DNA of 64,000 nt from Diatrype stigma (lineage: Eukaryota > Ascomycota > Sordariomycetes > Xylariales > Diatrypaceae), in NCBI GenBank assembly GCA_022225965.2, contig JAKJXP020000062.1, positions 216,691 through 280,690 on the forward strand, written 5' to 3'. Under the pieces are notes generated by a model, which saw only the letters and a list, made by a program, of their open reading frames with translations, made no database searches and was not told the DNA's origin. Both the position numbers and the translations under genes were made by a program. Shown in pieces: positions 12,201-23,387 of the stretch. Every line of letters begins with the position of its first letter. Position 1 is the stretch's first letter.

Positions 12201-13777
12201 TAAGTATGTAGCGCAACTATAGAGTTTCCGCGATGAACAGACGATCGGCAGAAAAGGGGGCTGTGCTGTATTGTGATGCTTGCCAGGTACCTACCTCCGT
12301 AGCTGGTTAGGTATGGAAGCTGGCTCGAAGCCATGTGGTGAAGCAAGGAAGAGCCGGAGCTGGGTTGGAATAAAGTTTAGGTGGCGGCTCCTAGCCGCTA
12401 CATGCGATCCCATACATCCCGAACAGCCAACAGGCCGCAGTTATCACCATGACGTGGACGCGCGATAGAACAGACTGAAGTGCCGGGGCTATCTACCCAG
12501 CCATCCCGTGCTGGAGCCTCGAGAGCTCTTCACTCGCTGATTCTAGTTGAGCCAAAGTTTGGAAGTACGGTTGCCTGTTCATTACACTTTCTACCACCAA
12601 TTGGGGCTTCACCTTTTTTTCCTTGTTACTCATGCAAGAATGCTCTAGCTCTTCCTAGCTCTGAGAGTCCTGTTCTGCTCGTAACATGATACGCCCATTA
12701 CCATACGTTAGTTCAATGGGTCGTTTTATCTAGGGCCCTACTTTGGTGAGCGGGTTGTGGACTATCCATCCGTTTCCCTGTAATTGGGGGAGGGCGTGAC
12801 TGGGTATGAGTGGCCAAGTACCTACCTCCCGTTACCAGAAACCAGAGGCAGACACAGTCTGGGTAGGTAGTTGCTCTCCCGGGCTGATAACTTCCGTTTG
12901 TCTCCAGCAACACTCAGGCATGGGTGTCAGGTACCATGGACACCATGAATCATGTGCGCGTACCCTCGTTCCGTATCTGATATCATCATATCGGCGTATC
13001 GCATCGTATGGAATGAATTAACACGTCGCCGGTAGCGATCCACAGATCCACATGCCATGCCGACACCAGGCACCGTTCCTGGATATATCTTGGAGAAGCT
13101 GGTGGTGATGGTGGAGAGGGGAGACTGAATAAGAGCAAGAAAGAAAAGGGGGGTTGCCCTGAGTGCTCCCGTTGGTTAGTCAGTTACATGCTCATGTCAT
13201 GTCTGCCTACTAACTACCCTATCAGCTCATAAGGAAAAGGGGGGAGGGGAAGAGGGACAGAGTTGAAGCAAGCCTTTTTTTCACGTGGCACACTAATGAG
13301 TGGTAAAAGAAAAACAAAGAGAATGTCGTCCGATTTTCCACTTAACTAGCCAAAAAGCCAAGACAGCGGGCCAAACTTTATTAAAATCGTGACAGCCTCC
13401 CGCAGGGTCAGTTCTCTGTGCTAGCAATTTCATCGGTTTACGGCTACTGACTAGTCAGGGGCTATTCATGAGATGCCAAGAGAAAGTAACGTTGTGTCGG
13501 TATCCGCGCTGCTGAGCACTTTACGGACTACTAGTATCGTGGGGTACCTATGGGTTTCACTCATAAAAGGGGCGAAGCAAGGTACGAAGAGCCTAGTCTG
13601 TGGCTATGGGAGCGCAGGGCTCTCTGATCACCTGAGAACGGTTTCAATAGAATTTGAAGTGTCCACTTTTCTACTAAGAATTCTACTAATCCTACACTAA
13701 GTAAGTCGTTATAAGCCCCCAATGAGTTGTCTTACGGTATTACCATGAGACGACGGTAACCATAGGCTGGCCAGCTA
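6245..13777. other. Gene-poor 7.5-kb stretch
   Basis: No open frame here has a credible domain, codon pattern or splice structure. The longest, 9631-10203 on the minus strand, opens without ATG and is compositionally unremarkable. The part at 6.3-7.5 kb is more AT-rich than the rest but is not the stop-riddled RIP DNA seen at the right end. GGTACCTACC-type low-complexity motifs occur near 12285 and 12815. It may contain unrecognised non-coding genes or old decayed repeats. Confidence 0.45.
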
Positions 13778-15946
13778 TCAGTCGTCTAGGAACGAATCGT
13801 CAATTGGGAAGGGGAGGTAATCCAGGCCCCTGAATCGTGACCGGCGGGTGAAGGTTGTTGGTTCGCCGATTCCAACCAGGGAAACAGGGTCTTGAGCAAG
13901 CACGCTCGTGTCTCCTTGCCCTTCTCCTGATCCCCGCGCGTCTAGATGAGAGCCGGTATACGGGGCTCCGACTAGTCTCTTGCTATCAGATAGGATGGCT
14001 TGGCCAACAGCTGATACGTTCCGAAAGTAGAGCTCTTTCTGGCTCGTGTCATTGTACCCGCCGAAGTAAAAGACCTGATTTGTTATCCCGGATCCTAAGC
14101 TGTAGGACCCGTCGTTGGCTTGGCTGAACGTTGCGGTTCCGTTGCGGGAAGTTTCCAGGTGTGAGCCCGAGTACCAAGCGGTCTCTGCACCAGGGCTGTT
14201 GTGGAAAACTTCCATGCCAGTCGAGAAAACAGCGCTGCCTTCTGTTCTCAACGTAAGCCCCTCGCTCAGGTAGCCGAGGGTTGTAGAGTTTCCATGTGCG
14301 CGATCGATCTCCGCAGTGGTCTTGCAGTGTAGCGGATATTTGTAATCTGCCCTGTAACGGATGCCGGGTCCAACTATAGAATCGGCACCGGAGATCGAGA
14401 GTATGTTGGTTTGATTGTAGCCGAACCCAGTGAAGTGCGATTTATGTGAATATGACATGGTTTGCGACTAGAAAGCCTCGCCACCTTTCTTTTGCGACTT
14501 GACGTATGACTTGACCGACAAGGACCGTTCGGCATCCATGTTGAAATGTAAGCTTTTGCTACGACCGGCTGAGCTTTTTCGCGTCCCGTGGGAGATTGTG
14601 AAGCTTGGGTGGTGAGATTCCGCAGTGGGAAAGGACCCCTTGGTTATGCAGCCTTCATCGTCTAGCCAGACAAATATTTTACCCGTGACGTACCAGCTAT
14701 CACTGACAGATTCGCTGAGACGACAATGGCCCTTTTCGTCATCATCGACACCGACAACGCGGATGGCGAATGTGTGCTGCTTCCCATCGCATAGTAGAGG
14801 CAGCCAAGGAGTGATGTCGATCTGGTGCTCTCGCAAGTCGAAGGTCTGGAGGCCGACAATCGGTCGATGTAAGCTCGGTATCACACCGCCAGTGAAAATG
14901 ACTGGGAAGGGCCAGTCGACACCAGCAAGAAACCCATCAATGAAAACCTGAACTTCACGGAATGGTGACAGCCCAGGCATTGACCCGGTTGTATGCTTAA
15001 AAGTGTCCACTTTGCTCTGCAGCACATTGCTCCACCAAAATTCCTCATTGGCCTGCCCAGTAGCTGCGACGGTGAATATTGCTCGGTGGGCGTTCCGAGG
15101 GAAGCTAATGGTGTTGATTGCAGTTTCTCCAGGTATAGTAAAGTGACTTGCTCTGTTGGAGCTGCTGTCCCTTGTGGAGATAGGGATGATTAAGTCGGCT
15201 GGTGGTTTCTTGCGAACCCCAACATCGTGCTCGAAGAATGTGGCCGTCAGTGTAGTGTTGAAATGTCCATCGTAATCTTGATTCAATACGTTTCCAAGGT
15301 CGAATATTATGTCCTGTGGCGAATTCCACAAGCTCAAGTATTCGGTCATGTCTTTTACGTATGTTGATCGAACCCCGGGCGGTGGTAATGGCTCAGGGGT
15401 CGATGTTCTCCACACTTCAATATCTCCGAAATACAGCAAGGCTAAACGGTCAAATTGGTAGCCTTCAGACACGATGGTGAAGGTCATAATAACTCTATTG
15501 AAAGGACAACTAGGAGGGGTATATTTTCCTATAAACAGTCAGAGATCAGAAAAACACGGATCTCTGTTGAACGCCTATTGCAACATACCAACAAAGGGTA
15601 CTCCATACGTCGAACCAAAAACGTGATCCATCAACACAACTTGGCACGACCCCTGTGAAGATGAGCCAAAACCTGGCGCGCCACTGGGAGTCAAGATGGG
15701 GCGATCGACTTGGAAACACTCTAGGGCACCGGTCAAGGCAACTTCCCCCCGTCCTACTACCTCTGCTCGAGGGTCAGGTCTGCTAGGGGCAGTCGCCTGG
15801 ATTTGAGATATGTATGATCCCAGTAGACCAACCAGGAAAACAATGGATGACAACAAGAATAATGTCGTGATGATAGCAACACAGCGTTCTGCGATACTGG
15901 TGCGCTTCCAGGCGTTCGTAATGCGGTGGAAGAGTTGACAAGCCAT
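13778..15946 (-). pseudogene. PNGase A-like glycoamidase gene interrupted by one in-frame TAG
   Basis: Exon 1 is 15946-15589 and exon 2 is 15528-13778, with a 60-nt intron whose removal restores FVGKYTPPSCPFNRV. The 702-codon frame matches the peptide-N4-(N-acetyl-beta-glucosaminyl)asparagine amidase A family, which releases N-glycans from glycopeptides. It has a short cytosolic N-terminus and one membrane anchor (~20-45). Family blocks follow: LECFQVDRPILTP, QFDRLALLYFGDIEVWRTST and IIFDLGNVLNQDY. The frame stays the same from 15528 to the final stop, but codon 473 (14470-14468) is TAG. Clear homology continues for 229 codons after it (SQTMSYSHKSHFTGFGYNQ and onward). One transition, from TGG or CAG, would produce it. 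No intron of workable size can skip it. It is either a recent nonsense allele or a sequence error. Confidence 0.82.
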
Positions 15947-16647
15947 TATGTATTTCCTAGGAGTGAAGCGATCGTCTTCGGGTACCAATTTCGGGTACCA
16001 GTTTCAGAGGTGTTGCAGGAAGTTGATCATGTTCAAGAGATCAATGGTCGCTAGACGTCTTGGAACTGGTTCATGTCGAAGGCCTAAGCGGAGTTGGAGC
16101 TCCTCGTCGATGTTGGCGCAGCAGAACATGCAAATCAAGCAAGATTGCGTAGTTAAGATAAGACGGTTTGTGCGAAGACTAGGGGAAGAGGATGTGGGAT
16201 ATCATATGAAACAAGATCCTTGGGTAACAGTCGGTCGGGCATTTGATCAGCCAATTTCGTGGTGAAGGCAAAAGCGCAGTTCGGGTTATGTCCGTTCGGG
16301 ACAGTCGTCCTTGCCTCGAGGATCCCAAAGCAAGCACCTGAGTCAGGCAGGTGGCCATTGCAAGTTGAGGTAAATAGTGCCGGATCTGCCGTCCTGATTG
16401 GTTGGTACTGTGGTCCTTCCGACTGAAATAGCCAAGATGTGTGCCATGGCAGTGGCATCTGAGTTGGGGAAAGGTCGTAAAATCGTAATTGAGGGAAAGA
16501 AAGGTGGGTTATGGCTTTGTCAACAAGCCACTACATCAACGAATAGAGTTCGAAGTTGCCGAGGCACCAGCACACCAGCTCGACAGCAGGCCCGCCCGCC
16601 CTCGAGGGTCCAGCTCCAGCTTCAGCCATCTGCCCGCCTGTTTTCCT
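15947..16647. other. Intergenic, no gene seen
   Basis: About 700 bp between two minus-strand genes; presumably the promoter of the PNGase A-like gene. A 101-codon frame at 16153-16458 (minus) shows no recognisable features. Confidence 0.4.
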
Positions 16648-17112
16648 TTAGGGGCAGGCGACGTTGTCCCAATACCGTTTCCTCGAGGCGATCGCCAGCT
16701 TGTTTCCCACGAAGCGGTGCTGGAAGAAGTTGAAGACGGCGAACTCGGCCCGCGACATGACATAGGTGTTGGGCTGGGTCTGGATCTTGAACCAGGTCTG
16801 CGCCAGCGCGGTCTCTAGTATGAAGTTGATGGCCGGATCCTGGCATCCCTCGGGGCTGTCCCGGGCGATTTCCAATGCCTGCGCAACGCGGCTGTCGTCG
16901 TGGGTGGCCGATGATGAGTGCTTCGCTAAGGGCGACTCCTGCTGCTGCTGCTGGTGGTCCTGGTCCTGGCTTTGCGGCATGGTCGTGCTGATGAGCTCAA
17001 TCATGGAGGGCGTCGTGGACGACGAGGTGGTCCAGTAGTTTAAAGAGTGTGTTTGACGATGATGTCCTCGGGGGTACTGAAGGTCGTGGTGGTTGCTGAG
17101 AAGCATGGTCAT
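16648..17112 (-). CDS. Short conserved fungal protein, function unknown
   Basis: A single-exon frame of 154 residues from the ATG at 17112; a second ATG lies two codons downstream. The N-terminal half is Gln/Ser/His-rich and low in complexity. The C-terminal ~75 residues look like a folded, conserved helical module: ALEIARDSPEG, FILETALAQTWFKIQ, TYVMSRAEFAVFNFFQ and RKRYWDNV. I recognise this as the type of short uncharacterised domain found in many Pezizomycotina, without known function. The poly-Gln stretch is encoded by CTGCTG repeats on the plus strand near 16939-16955. There is no signal peptide or membrane segment. Real gene likely; the precise start is uncertain because the N-terminus is low-complexity. 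Confidence 0.62.
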   Translation of the reverse strand: MTMLLSNHHDLQYPRGHHRQTHSLNYWTTSSSTTPSMIELISTTMPQSQDQDHQQQQQESPLAKHSSSATHDDSRVAQALEIARDSPEGCQDPAINFILETALAQTWFKIQTQPNTYVMSRAEFAVFNFFQHRFVGNKLAIASRKRYWDNVACP

Positions 17113-18972
17113 CTTGGGAGATCGAGGAGATCTTGATGGTATAAATGCGGGAAAAGGAGTGTCAGGTTGTTTGCCCAATGGTAAGTTACAGGTCTCCGTC
17201 TGTTGTGGGGACTTGATATATGCGTGGACAGGGTATCGACAGCAGAGCAAGTTTCAAGATCTGATATTGCTTGATATGTATGAAAGTCGCGCTGTTGTTT
17301 GTCCCTCAGAGTCTCTCCCACTAGCGATCATGTCGGGGCCAGCGCGACCCTTTAATAGGCCTTCGACCATGAATCAATCACCTATATTTGTAGCATGGAC
17401 CACGCACATCCACAAGTCGTACGATTTCATTTAAGCTTTTCAACATACAGCCCGCTACTCTATGACTGAGTAGTTTTGGAGATCCACAATGTGCCGTCTC
17501 CTTGGTTCTTCTTCGACTGCTCGTTGCGTACGTCAGTCAGCTGAACGTAGGTAACAGGGCGGTTTGCCCGATTCGTTATAGTCTCAGGTGCTAAATGCCA
17601 CGCTTCAATGATATGCCCAGGGGGGCCGGGTAGCCCCTCGATTACCGGATGTTTGGTTAGAGGGCTGACCGGTTTTAAACGGAGACAAGGTCATCCCAGC
17701 TTCATTGACGTAGTGGGGTTTGGGGACCCCTCTGCCCAGCAAACATTCTAGGCCCCGTCGTCATAGGACCTGACAGGAGTGACAGATTACGAGTCAGGGT
17801 GTCAGTGTCAATTTAAACGTCTAGACGTATACGCTGTTACGTGGGTATGGGGCTGGTTATTCGGCCGAGTTATCCGGTCCGGATTTGCTGATGAGCTGCT
17901 TATTTCCAGATATCAGATATGATCATGATGATTCTAAGCATTATACCGAGGTACACATACTTCTATATGATAATAACGTGTCTTGTTGCCGGTATGCTCT
18001 TATGGTACTTGTGAGTGCGGCTGTTACCAGAATGGCTGCCCTGACGAGCAATCCACTTGATACATGTAGGTATATCGCATTAACCTTTACCCAATGGTTG
18101 TGGTGGGCATTATACCGGCCCAATGTTGACAATGCTTGTCTGAACTCTAATCCTGCCAAGAATTGTTCAGAAAGCACCTCGGACGAATAGCATGAGCTTG
18201 GGTGCAACCTATAAAACTTTAATACCGCTCAAAATTGCTGGTAGGATAAGTACCTAGGTATTTACTTAGGTATCGTAGAGCCAACCATACCCGATGCAGG
18301 ATTAAAGTTTAAATCGTCTTACAGATGGATCTTGCGATCTTACGATTACGCAACGGGAGACATTTGCAGCTTCAGTGGATACCCTAGACTTCTTAATTAA
18401 TTTCATGTTCTGGTTAACAAGCTGCCACGTGTGACTTGCTAGTCTCGAAATAATATCTTGATTCTTATACTTATGATTTATAAGGCTTGGTTTGTCTGGG
18501 TATCTGGCCGCGCAGTTGGTATTGTTATTAACGCCAAATATTGTATTGGGATCAGTTAAAGGCGTTTGTAGAGTCAACGGTCCTACGTCATTTGAACCCT
18601 GTATTGGCGTCGCGACCACCCATAACGTTGTATTATGTATGTACGTACAATACTATAGCGCTATTCTCTAGAGCCATTCCATGTTAGCTCGTTTTGGCAT
18701 TCGTACAGCGAGTGGGACACGTGGTTTAGCATGACAGTAACTTCGATAGTCTGGACAGCCGGTGCGTGTCATGCTGAACTCTATTAAAATTAAATCTGCT
18801 TTTGATGTGGAGTGTCTATTGAACGAGACCATCGTACACCATTCGTACACTTGCTTCGTACATTTCGTTGGCTAGCTTGGGAACATGCTCCCGGGTCATC
18901 CGTCCGCATGTCACAGCGAAACGGGAACGGGTTGTTGCGCAACAAGCTCTGTAATGCCGAGCCGGCCACGCA
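17113..18972. other. Intergenic 1.9 kb, no gene seen
   Basis: Open frames here are under 110 codons and lack recognisable domains or splice partners. It includes the promoter of the short conserved gene and the 3' region of the FAM210-like gene. Confidence 0.4.
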
Positions 18973-19830
18973 TCATCGGCGACCCCGACGTTTCCCGATG
19001 TTCCATCCCCAGGACCTCAGCACCTTCACCACTTTTGGTAGGACAGCGGCCGTCAATGGAACGCGGATGAAGATGAAGCTCTTATGCACAGCATAAGCAA
19101 GCGCTAATTGTGTCCCGAGACCTATTGGCGATCGTAAGCACTGTCCTCATGAAACGGACTGCACCATACTTACTGGCTTCTGCCTTGTTTCTAGCCTCTG
19201 CCTCCTCAACGCCCCACGTCGCCGCCTCCACTTGCTCGCTTATCTCCTCATTTCCGAGTTGCTCTTTTTCTGCCTCTTTCAAAGCTTTCTTGTATTCTCT
19301 CCATCGGTCTTGTACTGACTGTGGTATCAATTTCTTCACGTTGGAAACCACGAAGTGTTCGATCTCGCCTTAGCTATGTCAGCGCCCTGCTCTCGTGAAG
19401 TACAAGCATTGCAGCCTTTCGACGTACCGATCTTTTCTGTGCCCACAACACGGACTAGCATGAAGCAGAAGGGGAAATCCAAGACACTCAGGGCTAGATA
19501 AACCCCAACAGCTGTCCAACCATATTCCCGTGATAGTTTTTTCAATCTAGCGCTTAGACCTTGAGCATTCCCTCCGGCCTTTGGCGCGGTTTTCGGGGCT
19601 CGAAGCCTAGGGCTGCTGTGGAAAGATCGTCGTGTCGCTCTGAAGAAATTATCCTTAGATTTCGGTGCGGAGCCAGGTAAAGATGCGCGTGGCAGCGCAG
19701 CCTGTGGTGTTCTAGTAACAAATGTTCTTCTCAATAATAACCCCTCCCATACCGGTGTAACTCGTGCGAATGAGGCTGTACCGGGGGTCCTGAGTAAAGG
19801 ACACAACATGCGGAGGAACGACTGGGACAT
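18973..19830 (-). CDS. FAM210-like (DUF1279) mitochondrial membrane protein
   Basis: Three exons, 19830-19428, 19368-19174 and 19103-18973, separated by 59- and 70-nt introns, encode 242 residues. I start at the ATG at 19830, which gives a basic, Ser/Arg-rich mitochondrial presequence (RRTFVTRTPQ, RRSFHSSPRL). The DUF1279 core follows: LKKLSREYGWTAVGVYLALS, then a hydrophobic helix (VLDFPFCFMLVRVVG) and a charged helix (DRWREYKKALKEAEKEQ). The last exon adds the second hydrophobic helix and ends in a basic tail (IGKRRGRR). FAM210 proteins are inner-membrane proteins linked to mitochondrial translation and morphology in animals; the fungal role is not well defined. All junctions keep phase and restore the family pattern, so the model is strong. 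Confidence 0.87.
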
Positions 19831-20436
19831 ATTCAATGGCCGTTTGGTTTGAGAGGTGCCGAATACCAAGCGATTAAAGCAGGATGCAAATAACTTCGAA
19901 GAGCTTCGGTCGAGGATTTGGGGGCTTCGGGGGTGATGACGGTGCCGGCGTTCCCGGATTGTGTCGCAATAAGATCGTACGATGTGCTCAGCTGTGAGCA
20001 AGCAGGTGCGAAATCATTGACCTAGAGATACTGAACCCAGCAACAAATTTGCATTATCGTCGGTTAATGTCTTGGGTAATCCTGTTCTTGGGCGGTCATA
20101 TCGGTGTCTGTCAATATAATATCGGGTCGAGCTGTCGATGACCCCAAAATGATGCGCACTCACAGGTCAAATTTTGGCAAGCTTACCTTGCCTCTGAGCT
20201 GTGATCAATTTGGTGGAGCTGCGTGGTGATACAACCAATGGCATGTGATTGGCTTCTAACACCTGCATCCATGGGAAGGCGGCCCGCCATGATTCCCGCC
20301 GGCCCCAAGGTTGTCCCGAGCCGGAAGCAGTGCAGCCCTGAGGTGCCACGGGCTGCACGGATGCCCAGGTGGTGGCATCGATAGGTACCTAGGTACCTAC
20401 CTACTACCTATGTACCTAGGTTCCTAGGTTCCTACC
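19831..20436. other. Intergenic with ACCTACC low-complexity tract
   Basis: Upstream region of the FAM210-like gene. From ~20385 to 20440 it is built of TAGGTACCTACC-type short repeats that run directly into the left end of the TIR element. Confidence 0.45.
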
Positions 20437-20699
20437 TACCTTACCGCGCGGGGGGGGTTTTTGGAGACGGTCCCGGTGATCGATACGGCGCTAGGGACAG
20501 TTACAAAATTTGGTGCTGGTCTCCAAATATCCGACATAATCTCTAGGATCATAACCCATACAAGCCCATGCTAATACCTGGCCACCGTCACCGGACGGAA
20601 GTCACTATTTTACCGAATTGATCCCTAGGACCACTTTAAGTCCAAGACCGTTTCCGGCTGCCCAGACCGTCTGTATAAATCACCCACCCAAATTACAGT

Positions 20700-20935
20700 A
20701 CTGCACTTACAATTGCACCTACAACTGCACCTACAGCTGCACACCTACAGCTGCACCTATACCTGTAATTGCACCTGTAATTGCACCTACAATTGCACCT
20801 ACAATTGCACCTACAATTGCACCGCTATAGCAGCGCTGCTGCAGTACGTACATACAGCTGTATTGCTACAGCTGTATTGCTACAGCTGTATTGCTACAGC
20901 TGTATTGCTACAGCTGTATTGCTACAGCTGACCTG
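20700..20935. repeat. Two CANNTG minisatellites inside the TIR element
   Basis: From ~20700 to 20822, near-12-bp units of the form CAATTGCACCTA alternate CAATTG, CAACTG and CAGCTG. From ~20852 to 20930, a 14-bp unit TACAGCTGTATTGC repeats about five times. Both arrays place a palindromic CANNTG at regular spacing. Frames through them give meaningless His/Leu/Gln or Cys/Thr repeats. Confidence 0.8.
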
Positions 20936-21020
20936 TACCGGCAAAACCTGGGCTGTAAGTGGCTATATATAAACAAATAAGCTAGGTGCTTGTATGTGAC
21001 TGTGTGACTAGTAGTAAATT

Positions 21021-21085
21021 TCTGATTGGTATAGTGGTTAAACCTTAAGCTATAAACCGTAAGTGCAAGGTTCGAATTCCGACCG
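21021..21085 (+). other. tRNA-like sequence with A and B boxes
   Basis: TGGTATAGTGGTTA (21027-21040) fits a pol III A box and GGTTCGAATTCC (21069-21080) a B box, about 28 nt apart, as in a tRNA gene. A clean acceptor stem and T stem cannot be drawn. I therefore read it as a decayed tRNA-derived segment, possibly a SINE head, inside the TIR element rather than a working tRNA. Confidence 0.5.
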
Positions 21086-21404
21086 TAAAAATAATCTTTA
21101 TACTTAATAACGTAATAATATTATATAATTAAATACTACTTATAATAATACCGTATAAATAAATTACCGTATAAATAAATTACCGTATAAATAAATAATA
21201 ATATATATATTTTTAAAAACTTATATACTGGTATAAGATTGTCTTTAAAATTCAAGATCGTCTTGAAAATTTAAGACCGTCCCTTAGATAAAAATCGTCT
21301 TGGCCGCTAGTCAGTCTTTTGAAAGTCCTCAATTAAGGACCGTCCCCACTGCTGGATTCGATCCCCGGGACCGTCTTTAAAAACCCCCCCCGCGCGGTAA
21401 GGTA

Positions 21405-22127
21405 GGTAATTCAATATTGAACAGCTGTCCGCCAGCCGGCAGCGGCTCTATAAACATTGCGCTAAGATTGAATGATTCTCGTGGAATGGACCAATAGGGA
21501 ACCTGTAAATCATCCCCTCCTTCCCTTTCAAGACAACCCAACATTCACACATGGCGTCGGGGGGCCGAGGATTCTCAGAGAATGGCTGTTGGCGACGCTC
21601 CTAAAGTCTGGCGTTAAATAGGTACCTAAGCGATGGAATCACCGTCTTGCTTATCTCAGTCTTGCTTGCAATGGGCACAAGACTTCTTCGTCCTCCGATT
21701 TGTCGCCCAGTTGCTTGGTGAAGCCGCTACGAGGATTATATCTTTGCCGGCTATGGCGAGGGAGCTGCGGCGACTCGGTTTACGATAGACTAAGTAGGTA
21801 CCTATGCTGGTTGATTATTCAAGCGCACCTCAGTCGACTAATAGATAATGCAATAATAACAACTTTCGATCACTTTCTCCTTTCTAACTGCACTGCAGAC
21901 TGCAGCTTTCAGCAGCACACACCCTTTTTCAATTCAGGGCAATTACCTGCCTACGTGGATAGAGGTTTTCTCGCTCTTCCACCCATCCCGCACTATTTGC
22001 AATCATCACGCAACTTTGCAGTCAGAACCCATCATTTAGAATTCATCATTTGGTCGACTTAAACTCCAAGCAGCAATCACTGCCGACTTTCGTACTTCAT
22101 CACTCAGGACCGTACGCCCAATTCACC
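21405..22127. other. Intergenic, promoter of BTB gene
   Basis: About 700 bp between the TIR element and the BTB gene. A TAGGTACCTA motif occurs at ~21620 and ~21795. No gene was seen. Confidence 0.4.
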
Positions 22128-23362
22128 ATGGCCAAGAACACGGTCAAGAACACGGCCAAGAACACGGCCAAGAACACGGCCAAGAACACGGCCAAGAACA
22201 CGGCCAAGAACACGGTCAAGACGAAGACGACGCAGAAGGCATTTCCCAGTTCCCTTGGAAAGGATGCAGATTCGGTTGCTGAAAACGAAGGAGGCAATTC
22301 CCAGTCCTTTGATTCCCAGTCCTTTCTAAAGGACGCAAATTCAGTTACTGAAAGCGAAGAGTAAGTCTTGTCATCATCGCTTTGCAATCTATCGGTCCTA
22401 ACGCGGCCGTGGGCTGAACAGGTTCCTTCAGTCTGGAGCCTTCTCCGATGTGGCAGTCACCTGTGGTGACAAGACATGGAAGCTACACAAGATCGTCATA
22501 TGCACTCGAAGCCTTTACTTCAAAAAGGCATTCACTGGCAAGTTCAAGGTAAGCCACATCACATAACTAAGTACCAGTCCTCGTCTGGTTTCATTTTACT
22601 GATATCCACCAGGAGGCAGAGACTGGACAAATGACAATCCACGGGCAAGACCCAGTTGAGATGGAGTGGTTGATCAAATTCATCTATACCTCTAAAGGTT
22701 CGTAGCCCTTTTGGGATTGAATCCAAGTAAACTGACCCATATATGTAGCAACCGCAAACCTGGCCACTCTCCTCTCCGACGATAGTTCGGTCATCGACGC
22801 TGCCACTCGCCTATTCAAAATCGCCGACTACTTCAGTGTCGACGACTGTTGTGACATGGCTGTGAAGATCCTTGAGGACAAATGCAGAGAGTGGGCTAAG
22901 AAGGTACAGAAAGCGGGTGGCGAGCACCTTTCAGATGGCTTCCTCACTGGTTTCTTCCAAGCAGCTGCAAGTGCATATTCTCAACCTGGTCCCTCCTTTC
23001 AACGTTTTCGGCATACTTTCGTCAAATTCTTCGAGTTTGCTGGATACGAAGTCTTGCAAGAGCCACGATTTGGCAAGCATCTCAAGAACGTACCCGAACT
23101 TTCTCATGATGTTCTGATGTCCCTTGTGAAGGGAAATGGTCAGGACAAGGATGGTTGCATGGTTCTCTTTCTCAATCCTGTGTGCTGCAGTGGCTGCCTT
23201 CGCCAGTTGGGCACAGAGGCATTTTACCCTGTGACTTGGATTGCATATGACAAAGAGATTGTATATGATCCCGATACTAATCATTGGAAAGGGATTGGCC
23301 CTAAGGGACTTTGCGAGAGGTGTGTACTTCAACAACGACAACCCAAAGGCAATTTCGCATAG
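22128..23362 (+). CDS. BTB/POZ domain protein with KNTA-repeat N-terminus
   Basis: Four exons, 22128-22360, 22422-22548, 22613-22697 and 22749-23362, with introns of 51-64 nt, all in phase; 352 residues. The N-terminus consists of about seven KNTA/KNTV tetrapeptides from a 12-bp tandem repeat, then a Ser/Asp/Glu linker. The BTB fold starts at ~79 with FLQSGAFSDVAVTCGDKTW, then LHKIVICTRSLYFKKAF and the strand and helices ending near LIKFIYTSKATANLATLL. BTB proteins dimerise and often act as substrate adaptors for Cullin-3 ubiquitin ligases; many fungal ones, like this, have only the BTB plus an uncharacterised C-terminal helical region. Two Cys pairs (CCSGC, CERC) occur near the C-terminus. 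The repeat number is likely polymorphic between strains. Confidence 0.88.
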
Positions 23363-23387
23363 CAAAGCTTTCTCTTTACTTGACCAG

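Larger units (their letters stand above)
20439..21402. mobile_element. 964-bp non-autonomous TIR element (MITE-like) with internal pol III boxes
   Basis: The two ends are 45-bp inverted repeats (20439-20483 and 21358-21402) beginning CCTTACCGCGCGGGGGGGG; they differ at three positions, two of them the GG/AA type expected from RIP. TA flanks both sides, consistent with a TA target duplication, although the flanking ACCTA/TAGGT is also complementary, so the exact boundary is uncertain. Near the right end the motif GACCGTC(TTTAAAA) recurs about six times between 21236 and 21382, like subterminal transposase sites. There is no transposase gene. The interior carries two minisatellites, a tRNA-like A/B box pair and an AT-rich segment. 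I cannot name the superfamily. Confidence 0.8.

Noticed and set aside
14461..14487. Tiny intron removing the PNGase A stop codon
   Set aside because: The only GT...AG pair around the TAG would be 17 nt, far below a workable intron size, and the frame is unbroken across it.
16153..16458. 101-codon minus-strand frame
   Set aside because: No homology or context; lies in the probable promoter of the PNGase A-like gene.
20713..20972. Repetitive His/Leu/Gln open frames
   Set aside because: They are translations of the CANNTG minisatellites, not genes.
21021..21085. Functional tRNA gene
   Set aside because: A and B boxes are present but acceptor and T stems do not pair; read as a decayed tRNA-derived segment.
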